Below are positions 43,901 through 55,700 of a DNA stretch of 64,000 bases, in pieces. Source of the stretch: Heterohyrax brucei (Eukaryota > Chordata > Mammalia > Hyracoidea > Procaviidae); assembly GCA_028571685.1 (NCBI GenBank), contig CM053158.1, positions 59,426,001-59,490,000 on the forward strand, written 5' to 3'. Below the pieces are notes generated by a model. The model was not told where the DNA came from and did no database searches. It was given only the letters and a program-made list of their open reading frames with translations. The translations under genes and the position numbers were made by a program. How positions within the stretch are numbered: the stretch's first letter is position 1; every line of letters starts with the position of its first letter.

Positions 43901-46900
43901 ACAAATACTGTACAGGAGACCTAAAGATGAATCACCCTGATGACTTCCAGAAGCTCACCACTCACCCACACACTCTACTCTCTCAAACTGGCATGTCTAT
44001 GCTAATAAAAAGTGGCCCATCTGGCACTTACTGGTCATTGCATCTGTTCTAAACTCCTCCACCAGAGTGAGTGTTCAACCTTGAGAGATGGAGAGCTCTA
44101 AGAGGCTGTGCAGGAAGGACTGACTCACCTGGCAAGGGCAACCCTCATCCTCCAGCCCCCACTGAAGTCTTTCAGCTTCTTGCGCTGCATGGCAGGTGTG
44201 AAGCCCAGTCCATGCAAGATCCGTGAGGCTCTCATCTCTGCCTTGTCAGCATCCAACTCCTCCAGGCGTTCATACAGCTCCATCAACTTCTCACATTCCG
44301 CTGTGGGAGCAGATGGCTGTGAGTCTCCCAGGAAGAAGACTGCACCTACCTCCCCTGGGCCTGAGCCCTACCATCCTCATGTGCCAGCCGCTCAGCCTCC
44401 CTCTCCAGCATGGCCCTCTCCGTGTCTACTTCCATCACACACTGCACGGGTGTCTTTTCACTAGGTGGCATCTCCCGAGTCAGATGATAGATGTCAATAT
44501 GCTCAGGGATAGGCACTTCCCGTTTCCCAATAGCAGAGAGCAGCATTGACTTTCCTGGAGGGGTGGCAATGAATGGAGAGAAAGTACATTCTGTACAATT
44601 TTTTCAACATTCCTCGACTCCAGCCAAATCAGTATCTCACCACATTTACTGCATATATCCTTACTTCCTGAAACTCATTAGAATCCTACTACTCCCCCAA
44701 TCTTGCGATACGTTTATACCTTTCCTCCAACGCTTGTCTCACCTCCTCTTTGGAAGCTTACATACTACTCCCATCCCTCTCCCACTATCTCCTCCAGCAT
44801 CTTTTGTCTGTACCTACTCATTTGGCACTTACCACATATGCTCTGCACTCCTAGTTTTCCCTAGGCATATCCTGTCTCCCACCCATACTGTAAACTTCTT
44901 GCTTTGTACATTGTAGGTGTGAAATAAACACTTGAGCGACAGATGAATCAAGGAGCGACACCTCCCACCTTGCCTTCCAAGGGCCTCACCAATTCCATTT
45001 AAGCCAATAAGGCCATAGCGTCTGCCTGAGTTTAATTCCAGTTTGGTGTCACTAAGCAGCTCTTGACCATGAAAGGTGAGTGAGAGGTTGATAATGTGGA
45101 CGTCAGTACTGTTGGGGTGAGAGGCTAGGACACCAGTGACAGCTCGAGCAGCAGCTTTCTTCATCTCAAAGTCCTCTAGCTCCTTGGTCAGCAAATCCAC
45201 TTCTGGGGACAGAAAAGCAGTTTGGGAAAAGGCCTGTAAAACAGACTTAGCTCTTACACCAAGAGGAATGTCCCTGAAGGACTTGGGCTCAAGATCATGT
45301 TGAGCAGACACATAGACTTAAAAAACTCTAAACCCAATGTATGTTGTATACATACTTGATACAATACTTGCTTTCTGGGACACTCTATACTTTGCAACTT
45401 CTCTTTTTAATTCTAAATTCTTTTTTTCCTAAATGCTATAAATACTAAGCGGCAGGGGAAGACTAAACCCTACTTTGGCCTACATGAGTATGTGCTAAAG
45501 AATTAGCTTAACAAGAAAACAAAAGCTATAGTCATTTTATCCCAGGACTTAAAAAAACAAACCCCACCACTGTCGAGTTGAGTCTGACTCATAGCAACCC
45601 TATAGGTCACAGGAATGCCCCACAGTTTCCAAGGAGTGCCTGGTGGATCTGAACTACCAATATTTTGGTTAGCAGGCATAGCACTTAACCTATTATGCCA
45701 CCAGGGTTTCCATCCCAGGATCTAGAGGGCTTTTAAATGGTGCTTTTAAGAAGTCATGCTGTCCAAAAGGGACAGATATGAGGAAATGCAGAAGGATCAA
45801 AGAAGGCAAGGCCAAGGCCTGGAAAACTAAAAATGCCCAAGTCAGGAGGGTTTGAGAGATCCAAACTGACCACATGAAATAAGGATTAGCTATTCTAGCT
45901 TGAGTTTTTCATATAAGACTACTAACTCAAGCTATTCTAGCTTGAGTTTTCCATATAAGAACTATTAACATTAAAGTCTAATATTAACTGGTTAATATCA
46001 ATCCAGCTTACTCTGCGCTTAGGGTGGTGCTATGCAGTAATTCACTATCTAATTTAACTTTCAAAACTCTTAAAATATACTTTCACAGACCCTGTCTTAC
46101 AAATGAAGACGTTAAGTAACTTAGCCAAGGTCAACATGGTTGGTGCGTGAGAGCCAGAATTTGAATACAGGTCTGTCTGACACCAATGTGCACAAGCTTA
46201 ACTGTTTCACTATGTTACATTTCCATAAAGAGCATGCCCACAAAACACTTTGAAAGTGAGACACAAATGGGGGGGGGAGAGATTTTGCTAAGCTACACAC
46301 AAAAGAGAGTAACAGTGGTCTTTTGTTATTCCAAGAAAGTCAGAAACTATATATAAAGTTCCACTACTCTAAGAATTCTGCAATTTCTTCTTTCTATCCT
46401 TACCTGTTTTAGCTTAGTGATTATAGCACACACCTTAAAAAAGAAAAATCTGTATAGATGTCCTCAGGAACAACAGACATGAGGCAGCAAAGAGAAGAGA
46501 ATTTGGACAGCCAGGCTTGGGGAGAACTCCAAGGACACAGTGCATGGCCAAAATGAGTCGTAGGTGACTGACAGTCAGTGTGTTACTATCCTGTCATGAA
46601 ATCTACTCTGCTTGCACAAGGAGCCAGCACTGAGGGCAGGGATTACACCAGACAAGTGTATTTGTAGCCATACAGTGTATTTGCTCTCTGTCCACCTCTG
46701 CTACCAGATCAGTGTCATATGCCTCATTTCTTGCTGAGTAATTTTTTTGACTAAAGGCTATCAGGGTAAAGATGAGGGAAGAAAATAAAATACAGTGTTT
46801 TTTTCTACATGGAAGAACTATCACGCTTTCTCCTTCCAGATGCTGGGAAGATGTACTAGCAAGAAGCCTACAGTTTAAATCAGGGGTAAGACTTCCTTAG

Positions 46901-49900
46901 GTATCTTAGGTTTCGTGGGCCAAGTTGCACAACTGAAGCTATCATGTAGCCACATACATAACCATGCAAATGTAACCATTTAACAATGTATCAACCATTC
47001 TTAGCTTGAGAGGCTTAAAAAACAAAAAAAACAGGACAGCAGGCCAATTCTGACCAGTTGCCTGATTTGGTAAATAAACTGGAACACAGCCATAGCCTCC
47101 ATTTACATGTCAGTTATGGCTGTTTTCTGCTCTAACAGCTGAGTAGTTGTAACAGAAACCATAACGGCCCTCAAAGCCAAAACACTTACTATGTGGCCCT
47201 TGACAGAAAGACTGCTGACCCTTGCTGTAAGTATCTTCATCTGCTTAGCCACAGGGAAGTTCAAAATTAAGGGAAATCTATGTATCATTTTCTTTCGCTT
47301 TTCCCATTTACAGCATTTATGATCCACTCCAAGTCACCTCCTGAGGTTTCACAGCAAGAAAACTAATAGACCTCATTGTCCTAGCCTACAGCATGCTAGA
47401 AAACAGGCCCCAAATACAAGTGAGTAACACTGGACAAATGAAAATGGATTCTGGAATAAACTCGATTAGAGAGAATACTGTGGACTCTACAGAAATCCCT
47501 TTCTACTCATCACCCAAAGGGAGTTTGCTGCACTCAAGTACTACCCTTGCTCTGTAGGCCAATGTGGACTAGCTGACCTCTGGGGTCTGTCCTGAAGAGT
47601 CTCACATTCTAAAGAAATTCAAACCGTCAGGTCACTTTCTTTAACACTTAATTTTTCTTCCTATTTAGAGAAAGCCATGTGACAACGGCAGCAGTAAAAG
47701 TTTGAGAACGGAGCACCAAGTACTCCCAAAGCCAGAGAGAGAGAGCACTGTCTTAGCAGAACACAGGGATGACTTATTGATTGTAATGGCAGAAGTGACC
47801 CTAGCTCCTGGCAATGGAGTCTGAGACGGTTGGAAAGAAGACAGATTTCACACTTCAAAACAGCAGCTCACTGAGGAAACAGGGTGGAAATCCAGGATCC
47901 CACTTACTGAGATGAGGATACTATAGCTGGATTTCCTGGGAAATAAAATCCTTTTCTTATTAAAGTATGAACAAGAATGTGTAACAGGAACAGTAAATAA
48001 TAATTTCACAGTGAGATTTAGTTTTGTATCTTTCAAAGTACCCACAGAGCTAATAACTTATACTGCTTAACCACAGATGCTCTAGGGATCACCATTCAGC
48101 CTAAGCTGTCATTACCATCATTCTTGACTTCCGTCCTTTCACTACCTAGGTCAGAGATAAAATTTCCACACGCCCTGACTTTTTTGCACTGGCTTTCTCC
48201 AGACCTCTTATTTTGGAAACAATTCTTACCATTCAACTCTCTCCGCTCAGTCATTAACTCCTCTTTTTCTGAATTCCTACTGACCTCATTACATCTTGCA
48301 CTACTAATTCTCTCCTCCTTCTAATGCCTTTATCAGCAAAAAACATCATATTTACTTAATGTGTCCACCTGCAAGGCTGGTCATACAAAAATGGTATCAC
48401 TTTTCTAAATTCAACTCAATATTTCAAAGAATAGAATACCAGGGACAGGGGTCTGGGGACCATATTTTCAGGAGACAGTAAGGCCAGTTGGCATAACCAG
48501 TCTTTTGCTAAAAGAAGTCTTCTGCACCCCATAATGGGGAGTGGTCTCTGGGGTCTTTCTTAACCACTAGCAAGCTGCCATCTGAGGTATACCAAATGGT
48601 CCCAACTCATCTGAACAGATGATGACTGAGACCTACAAAGACACTGGGAAAAAAAAGGGCCCAGGAGACAGAAGAATCCACAGGAACAGGAGCCTGTATC
48701 AACGTGAGACCAGAAGAACCAGATGGTGCCCAGCCACCATCAAAGGCAGCTGTGATGGGGGACACAATGTAGAATCCCTGAGGCAATACAAGAAAAAGAG
48801 GTCTACAGCTCAAGAACTCTACTGAGAGACCAGAACTGACGGCCCAACAGCCTGGAGAGTTCCCTGGCAACATGGCCCCTAGACCTGCTGCTGGCCCTGA
48901 CCCAAAACCAGTACTGAGGCCATCTCTTCAGACAAGAATGGACTGCACTTGGGGACATGGTGTGACCACAGTGTGTGTACTTTACAGTTCTATACAGTTA
49001 TACAAGGCTGCCTACTGATTTCTTTTGAGATGTGAGAAAAGAGGGTGGAGAGGAGAGGACAGGGGATACTAGAAATATAGAGTAAAGGAGATACTAGAAA
49101 CACAGAGTGAAAAGGAGCAATATGTTGTCACTGGGTGAGGAGAGCAGATGAAGCTGCAGAGAGACAGACATGCAAAACTGATTTGGATTGTATACTTTGA
49201 CTTAGCCACAATAAAAAAAAGTTATTATTCAAGATGTGGTCTCTTCACTCAAAAATCAAATAATTTAAATGGAAATCCAGAAAGTACAACATAAAAAGGT
49301 AAATAAGATAAATAATAGCATAGAAGTGTGAACAGAAATAATATTAAAGTTGAGTCTGATTGTGACACGCTTTGCTCTCTTGAGCTGGACCTTGTGACAG
49401 GTTACACAGCTAACACAATAATCACGGTATTAGAACTTGGTGTGCAAAAGCATAAAAACGTGGTGAACATTTGAGGGACAATGAGTACCCTGAAGGGAGC
49501 AGAAGGCACACTGTAGACTTTAGGAGGAGCTGGAAAAAAAGCTAGGTTTAGATCGCCCATCACATATTACCTTGTTTCCCCATCTACACTGTTTAAGTTG
49601 CCTGAGGGCACTGTGTAGCACTGTGCCAAACACTTGAGAAGCGCTCAGCAAATACTTTCCAAAGTACAAGTTGCTGAAAGAAAGCTCTTCCCAGGAAAAA
49701 TCTATAACATAACTCCTAAGTTACTTGTTAGCCGAGTTTCTGTTTCTGAGGGGACAAACACATATCATGGCAAAGAACCTGGCACACCAGCTGCCATGTG
49801 CAGAAATGAGAAACTGAGAACAAGGTAAGGAAACCCAACCTTCTCCTTGAAATCTAACATACAGAGTAGCAAGGCAGCTCAACAACTCCCATATTTGCTT

Positions 49901-50246
49901 GCCACTTAATATGTGAGAACCTTAGTTTTTTAGACCAATAATAGGGTGACACATACTCTGTCTCTCTTGGTTTGGTCAGCATTAGAAGTCTTATGGCAGC
50001 CGAATATATTCTCCACTGCCCTCACCATTAAGATTCCAGCTCTACAAGGGGAAGGCAAGAAGATGTGGCAACCATCCCCCTCAACTCACCTGTGGTGTCT
50101 CCACCATTGGCCTCATTTTTCTCCTCTGCCACCTGTGGTTCTGTGGCAGCATCTCCATTTTCTTCATGTCCCTTTCTGGGTCGCTGTCGAGCTTTGGCGG
50201 CTTCCTTCTTTTTGGCTGCCTTCTTCTTGGCCAGGTCTGAGGGCAT
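37913..50246 (-). CDS. ABCF2: ABC-F family ATPase ABCF2
   Basis: Soluble tandem-ABC ATPase without membrane segments; ABC-F proteins act on ribosomes or translation. Fourteen coding exons: 50090-50246, 44990-45202, 44372-44554, 44129-44300, 43072-43167, 42202-42304, 41741-41836, 41440-41559, 41061-41150, 40561-40671, 39693-39755, 39110-39238, 38195-38398, 37913-38050. They join in phase to 624 aa (human 623). The N-terminus is Lys/Ala-rich ([14 protein letters not shown]). First ABC: Walker A GLNGIGKS (119-126), signature SGGWR (about 231), Walker [12 protein letters not shown] (D254/E255). Second [11 protein letters not shown] (431-438), LSDGQK (518-523), [10 protein letters not shown] (D542/E543), and switch histidine in LVSHDF. 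The C-terminus is KRTHNV. A 5' untranslated exon part probably covers 50247-50288. Introns contain several AfroSINEs and an RTE-like copy. All catalytic motifs are intact. Confidence 0.97.
39390..39522 (+). repeat. AfroSINE fragment
   Basis: 'cttggaaacccaatggtacagttctac' and 'gaagtgacttgatggcaatggg' in an ABCF2 intron. Confidence 0.65.
40012..40204 (+). repeat. AfroSINE, longer subfamily
   Basis: 'gccctgatggtgcaatggtt' through 'ggtcggtagtttaaacccat' to 'gggtcactgtgagttgaaac'. It lies in ABCF2 intron 10. Confidence 0.75.
41183..41372 (-). repeat. AfroSINE, minus copy
   Basis: 'ttgttactgttgggtgctgt' through 'gagctgctgggtgggtttga' to 'cacttaaccattgtgctgcc'. It lies in the intron before ABCF2 exon 9. 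Confidence 0.8.
45549..45712 (-). repeat. AfroSINE, minus copy, well preserved
   Basis: 'actgtcgagttgagtctgac' through 'tttccaaggagtgcctggtg' to 'gccaccagggtttcc'. It lies in ABCF2 intron 1. Confidence 0.85.
45889..45965 (+). repeat. Two-copy local duplication, period 42
   Basis: The segment 'gctattctagcttgagtttt' followed by 'catataaga' occurs at 45889 and again at 45931 with one base change. A recent small tandem duplication. Confidence 0.85.
46060..46215 (-). repeat. MIR SINE remnant
   Basis: 'cttacaaatgaagacgttaa', 'acttagccaaggtcaacatg' and 'ccagaatttgaatacaggtc' follow the reverse MIR order. Confidence 0.6.
48425..49225 (+). repeat. Afrotherian interspersed repeat (RTE-like), plus copy
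   Basis: Contains 'gaccagaagaaccagatggtg' (48707-48727 region), 'tctcttcagacaagaatgga', and ends at an 'aataaaaaaaagttatt' tail. Homologous to the minus copy at 26625-27240. It lies in ABCF2 intron 1; frames inside it are not genes. Confidence 0.6.
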
Positions 50247-50929
50247 GGTGGTGAACCACAGGTACAGGCTACTGTTCTTCCAGGGAGCCTGGAGGAAGGC
50301 AGACCAGACACCCAAGCTCTAAAACTTACCAGTAAGAATGCTTGCCCCTGTAATATTCCTCTCAAAAATTTTCCTATCTCTGTCTCCGCCCCTGCCTAGT
50401 CTTTCCCAACTTTGTCAGGTTCTCTCAAACCAATTCTCCCAGGGAGATCCCAGGTGCTCTTCTAATATTAGCATCTCTTCTCTCAGGCTCTGTCCACCGA
50501 ATCCTACTGCCTACGTCACTTTGGAAACGCTCCTTCTTTCAGGGCCTCAGTTACGAACCAGGTTTTGCCCTCAGCACAGGTCCCGTCTCGGGTTTCCCCT
50601 GCAGCTTGGCTCTCCGAACACAGCCGGCTGCCTCACTTTCTCAGGCTTCCCCCTAGCTTCCTGGCTCCAGCCTACTCTCCGTCTGCCCCCTTCAAACTAC
50701 CAAGCCCCCAGCTCTGCTTTTCTCCGGGTACGCCCTCTCCCTCTCCACAAGGAATCCCCTAAAAGTCTTCCCACTCGCGGTCCCCTCGCCCTCCCACCCG
50801 AACGTCAGTTTTTCTCTGCCTTAATCCCTTTCTTCACCCCGCAGCCTTCTAATATGACCCCGTCTCTCCTCCCTCTCCTTGTTCTCCCTCACCGTCACCA
50901 GCCGGCACCCTTTCCCCAGGACCCCTTGC

Positions 50930-51400
50930 ACGGCTCACTGGGCCTCGCCGCTTAGCCTCTGTCGCAACAGAGCGGCCTCCTCGGTTCCTCCGCGTGCGGC
51001 CGGCTCGCCAGCCAATCACGACGTCGGGCGGTTCGCATCGCGCCTCCGCGAAGACTCCTGGGAAGTGTCGTCCCGGGGCCGAGCGGCGAACAGAAAGCCC
51101 TCCTTCGGAACTACAAAGTATCCCAGGGGCCTCCGGTCCTGTCTGACGTCACTAGAATGCGCGGCGCTTTGGCCGCTCAAATCCGAGGGTCTGAGTCCGC
51201 AAGCTGGCTTGTGTACTACAAAGTGCAAATCTCAGACTGCTCCTCGGATAAGCGGGCTGAGCCTTCCAGTCTCCACTATACTGTCTAAAATCTACTAAGG
51301 TATATGAAGATACCAAATTGATTGGGCACCGCCCAACTGACTTAGTCGGCCAGAGAGCGACTACACTTCCCAGCATGCCTCACGTGGAATGAGGCGGGAC
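50930..51400 (-). promoter_or_regulatory. ABCF2: ABCF2 CpG-rich promoter with CRE and ZNF143-type sites
   Basis: A CpG-dense block upstream of ABCF2. It contains a perfect palindromic CRE (TGACGTCA, 51144-51151), a CCAAT on the plus strand near 51012, ACTACACTTCCCAGCATGC at 51360-51378 (close to the ZNF143/SBS consensus as known), and weaker relatives at 51110-51126 (ACTACAAAGTATCCCAG), about 51214 (ACTACAAAGTGCAAAT) and inverted near 51055-51070 (CTCCTGGGAAGTGT). A donor-like GTGAGC after 50939 (gene strand) is a candidate end of a 5' non-coding exon. Confidence 0.65.
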
Positions 51401-51429
51401 AATGCGGAAAGTATAGGTTAGATGAGGAA

Positions 51430-51585
51430 GACCCCAAACTCCATTGCCCTCAAGTCGAATCCGACTCATAGCTACCCTATAGGACTGAGTATAACTGCCC
51501 CTTAGTTTCCAAGGAGCGCCTGGGGGATTCGAACTACCAGCCTTCTGGTTAGCACCTGTAGCACTTAACCACTTCCGAGGAAGAA
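51430..51585 (-). repeat. AfroSINE, minus copy, well preserved
   Basis: 'cctcaagtcgaatccgactc' through 'tttccaaggagcgcctgggg' to 'gtagcacttaaccact'. It sits just upstream of the ABCF2 promoter. Confidence 0.9.
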
Positions 51586-52734
51586 GCTTGAGAGGAAAAG
51601 GGAGAAAAGCAGGTAAAAGAGAACGGACTGGAGAGAGACGGACTGAAAACAGGGCATCACTGTGAAGATGATGCTGATAACAGAATTCTTCTGTGATAGA
51701 AGACTATAGTTGTTTCAAGAAACCGAACTTCTTAGAGGCTGCTCTAGTGTTAGCCAAACTTTTAAAAAGTTCTCAACGTTGTTTCTAAATCTTGGCTGCT
51801 TACTTACCCACTCCAGAAATTTCAGGTTTCAAAGCTATATAATGCGAAGAGCTCTTGGGTAAAAAATAAAGCCCCTTTTCTGAATTACATCATTTAGTCA
51901 CGTTGCCTTGCCCAAGTTAGTGTTATTTTAAGAATCTCGCTGTTTAAAATCGCTGATTTCCCAGTGTTTGATTATACTGTAACTCGGAAACTCGTACCTT
52001 CAAATGAGTACAGGGCAGGCCCTTTGTGATACCTGCTACTTTTTCAGGGTCATGTCTTGCAGCATGGCACCTCACCATCATACCAACAGGAGGGAAGAAA
52101 AGGAAGCTGTTACACCCTTTGAGCACAGTTTTCAAAAGAGGCACTTTTTCATTCACGGTGCATGACCTTTTTAAAAAATAAGCTCGCCTGTCCACCCCCT
52201 AACACTATAGTAGGACCTGACTACTAGACTGTTTCTCTTCAAACTTATTGTTCCAGTAGAATCTACCTGCTTATAGTTCAGAAATAAGCCATGCTATTTC
52301 AGAACTTCATGACTCTGAACTTGCCATACCCTTTTCCTAGGACACTCTTGTTAAAATAGTCAAAACTCACCAAAATTTGAACATAAGTATATTCAGAGCA
52401 CATTATGTATGTATATAGGGAGACCACTTTGATTCAAGAAAAAAAAATGGCTTGAATAAGGTAGGTAGAGTGGGAATGACTTAGAGCAGTTAAAATTGGA
52501 GACATCATTTCCTGTCCTTGATTATAGAGTGTGATCCACCTGGAGCTGGACTCACAGGGACATAACTGGGCCCTAAAGTATAAAAACAATAGCTAAGACA
52601 GTCTTAGCAAAGATCTTTTAAGGAAGTTTTCACATAAATACTTAAAGCACAAAAGACCCACATATTTTCCATTCCTACCTTTTTCTCACAACTGGACCAA
52701 TAAGCACTATTGTGATAAACAGATAGAAGATTTA

Positions 52735-53325
52735 AGTTGTCAAGGATTTCATTTTACTTGGATCCACAGTCAATGCCCACGGAAGCAGCAACCAAGAAAT
52801 CAAACAATATATTGCACTGGGCAAATCTGCTGCAAAATACCTTTTTCAAGTGTTGAAAAGCAAAGATGCACTTGAGGACTAAAAGGTGCATGTGACCCAA
52901 TCCATGACATTTTCAATTGCCTCCCATGCATGGGAAAGCTGAACAATGAATAAGGAAGACTGAAGAAGAATTGATGCCTTTGAATTATGGTGTTAGCGAA
53001 GAATACTGAATACATCATGGACTGCCAGAAGAACAAACCTGTCTTGGAAGAAGTACAGCCAGAATGCTTCTTAGAAGCAGGGATAGTAAGTCTTTGTCTC
53101 TTATACTTTGGACATGTTATCAGGATGGGGCAGTCCGTAGAAGACATCATGCTTGGTAAAGTAGAAGGCCAGAAAAAAAGAGGAAGACCCCCAATGAAAT
53201 GGACTGACACAGTGGCTTGAGAATTGGGCTCAAGCATAACAACAACTATGAAGACAGCATGGACCAAGTAGTGTTTCATTCTGTTATACACAGGGTCACT
53301 GTGAGTTGGAAATTGATGGCACTTA
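52735..53325 (+). mobile_element. RTE-type LINE 3' fragment
   Basis: Encodes a degenerate C-terminal segment with LLYFGHVIRMGQS and GQKKRGRPPMKWTD (frame at 52987-53220), motifs typical of the C-terminus of RTE/BovB-type ORF2. Upstream text 'aacaatgaataaggaagactgaagaag' belongs to the same region. A truncated, non-functional copy in the ABCF2-CHPF2 spacer. Confidence 0.65.
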
Positions 53326-53330
53326 AAATC

Positions 53331-53500
53331 TTTTTGTATTGTTCTGAGGTGCCACTGAGTTGATTCCAATAAACAGCGACCCTACAGGACAGAGAACTGC
53401 CCCATATGGTTTCCAAGGGGCAGCTGATGGATTTGAACTGTTGACTTTTTTTTTTGGTTAACAGCTGAGCTCTTAGCCACTGTGCAACCAGGACTCTCTT
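53331..53500 (-). repeat. AfroSINE, minus copy
   Basis: 'ccactgagttgattccaata' through 'tttccaaggggcagctgatgg' to 'ccactgtgcaaccagg', with an internal T run. It abuts the RTE fragment. Confidence 0.8.
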
Positions 53501-53814
53501 TTTCTATTAGCATTTAGTATACAGAAGGATTTGCTGGACTAATGAAGACCATTCTGACAGTCATTACTGAAATTTATCCTAGTGATTATTAAGAAAGACA
53601 ATTCAAAGTGTAGGATCATGGTGACTTAGCAGTGTTTAGCCAATCTGTGAAAAGATGAAGTTGTTAACAACTCTACCCATTTGTAATGCCAGTATATCCT
53701 GATGATTCTGTAACATTTCTCAGACTTGGGCAGACAGCTCTGGCAGCATGCTTATCCCCATGTCCCACTTTTGCCTCTTGGAACATATGCCAAATAAACT
53801 CTTCTCGCTTTGCT

Positions 53815-53955
53815 GTGACTTCATGGTGATTTTACCCAACACCCCAAACCTCTTGCCATTCTCACTCATAGCAATGCAAGAAGTAGACGGTGGATTCAAA
53901 TTGCCAACATTTTGATTAGCAGCCAAGTACTTAACTACTGTGCCACCAAAGATGT
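53815..53955 (-). repeat. AfroSINE fragment, minus
   Basis: 'ggattcaaattgccaacatt' to 'cttaactactgtgccaccaa' is the reversed SINE 5' part; the remainder is diverged. Confidence 0.6.
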
Positions 53956-53966
53956 GATTTTATCCT

Positions 53967-54425
53967 GTTGTTGTTAGGTGCTGCTGAGTTGGTTTCAACT
54001 CACAGTCACCCTGTGTACAACAGAACGAAACACTGACTGGTCCTACACCATCTTCCCAATCCTTGTTGTAGCCACTGTGCAATCCATCTCATTGAGGTCC
54101 TTCCTCTTCTGCACTGCCCCTCTGCTCTACCAAGCACAATATCCTCCAGATACTGATCTCCTCCTGATAGTATGTTCAGAGAATGTGAGACAACGTCTGA
54201 CCCTCCTTGCTTCCAAAGAGCATTCTGGCTGTTCTACCAAGAAACTTGTTTGTTTTTTGCCAATATCCTAACTCAATATTCTTTGCCAACATCATAACTC
54301 AAAGGTGGTAATATTCAATATTCTTTGCCAATATCATAACTCAAATCTTCAGTCTTATTCATTGTCCAGCTTTCACATGCATATGAGGTGACTGAAAACA
54401 CCATGGCTCAAGCCTTATAAAGAGA
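53967..54425 (-). mobile_element. RTE-type LINE 3' fragment, inverted copy
   Basis: Reverse complement of the same region as 52735-53325: 'cattctggctgttctaccaa' and 'catgcatatgaggtgactga' flank 'ttcattgtccagctttcac'. Begins with an AfroSINE-like 'gttgttaggtgctgctgagt' segment, as the long Afrotherian composite elements do. Confidence 0.6.
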
Positions 54426-55149
54426 AGAGGCAGACATAGAGGTCAACTGTTGGCTAATACTAACATGATTGATTGAGCCCTGCCTTCTCCGTTTACTGAG
54501 ATAACTGATAAATCAGATTAGTTCTGGCTTTGCTGCTAATAATTTGGTCCTCCACCCATTTGCAGCCAGGAGGCTTTTTGAGAATTAGGAGGTAGGGATT
54601 TGATGAGTATCCTTTTCTAGCAGGATAGGACATTTATAATGCTACAGAACAGTTTCTGGCTGGCTTGGCAGTTTGACGTGGGTTTCTCATGGTTAACATC
54701 TGGTTTGGTGGATAAGAAAAAACTTTAAAAGATATATTGTTAATTTTCCTCATCAGCTGATCTCAGTACTTCCTCAGACATCACCAAATTCCGAGTCTAC
54801 TTTAATTCTTCCATTGGACTCTGTACTTTTCTGTAATGGTACTTAACACGATGTCTGACTTTTACACGAGTTTTTTTTTTTCTTCATATGTATGTGTTTA
54901 ATGTCTGTTTCCCTCAACTGTCAGCTCCCTGAGGGCAGAAGCTTGTCTGTTTTCTACTTACTTACCGGTACTCTTTAAGGCGACTGGACTTGAGTAGGCT
55001 AACAACATTCTTACGTAAATCAGTGAATAACGGGGTTCCTAAGCCGATTGAGACAAGTTGTTTAGGAGGTAGAAGCTTGTTCATTGAGGATGTTCATTGA
55101 GGATGATCATTGAGGATGAGGTTTGTTTTTTACCCACAGAACAGACAGC

Positions 55150-55700
55150 GTTGAGGCCGAAGATCGGTGGCTCCCTGGGTGCAGCCGGCCTCACTCGTAG
55201 AACGCTTGTTCTCCACTTCTTGCAACGAGCCACTGGGCCCAAGCGACGGCCTCACTGACGGCTGGCCTATGAGCCACTCCAGGAACATAGAGAGGGAGCC
55301 TGCGGAACGAGCGGCCGGAAGCGGTCACCATAGATGCCGGGAACTAGCGGAGCGGAAGAGGAAGAGGAAAGAATGGGTTGGGCGCCGTGAGGTGGCAGCA
55401 GCCGCAGCGGCGGAGCTAGCGCTTCAGTGGGTGTTGGAGTCTTTCCCTTTCAGGGCCTTACTCCCTGCGGGGGCGTCGGGTGCTGCCGTGGAGAGTGGAA
55501 GATCGTCCCGCTTCTCTGTCCCCCACGTCTACACCCCAGGACGGGCTTGCCGAGCCGGCTACCCCGAGCCGGTGTTGTGCCATCTTGGTCCTCACTACGC
55601 CAGCACTGGCCTTGACTGCAGGGGGCCTCCCTTTGGTGCTTGGGTGATTCCCTTTTGTCCGTCGTCCACCAGTTAGGGCCGTCTCACTGTTTCGTTCAGG
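55150..55700 (+). promoter_or_regulatory. CHPF2: CpG-rich CHPF2 promoter region
   Basis: A G+C- and CpG-dense island with GGAAGCGG ETS-type sites (about 55317) and purine-rich GGAAGAGGAAG runs, upstream of CHPF2 in the same orientation. The 169-codon open frame across it shows no family similarity and is ascribed to the high G+C content. The exact 5' exon boundaries could not be fixed. Confidence 0.55.

Noticed and set aside
48425-49225. Antisense coding gene in ABCF2 intron 1
   Set aside because: The sequence recurs inverted at 26625-27240 and ends in an A-rich tail, so it is a dispersed repeat.
50338-50955. 205-codon plus-strand open frame antisense to the ABCF2 5' region
   Set aside because: Pro/Ser/Leu-rich composition from pyrimidine-rich DNA, no domain, covers the ABCF2 5' intron and promoter.
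52987-53220. 77-aa frame as a host gene
   Set aside because: GRPPMKWTD-type motif marks it as the C-terminus of a decayed RTE-like LINE.
55167-55676. 169-codon plus-strand open frame near CHPF2
   Set aside because: It lies in a CpG island with high G+C and few stops by chance. No recognisable domain; more likely CHPF2 5' UTR or promoter.
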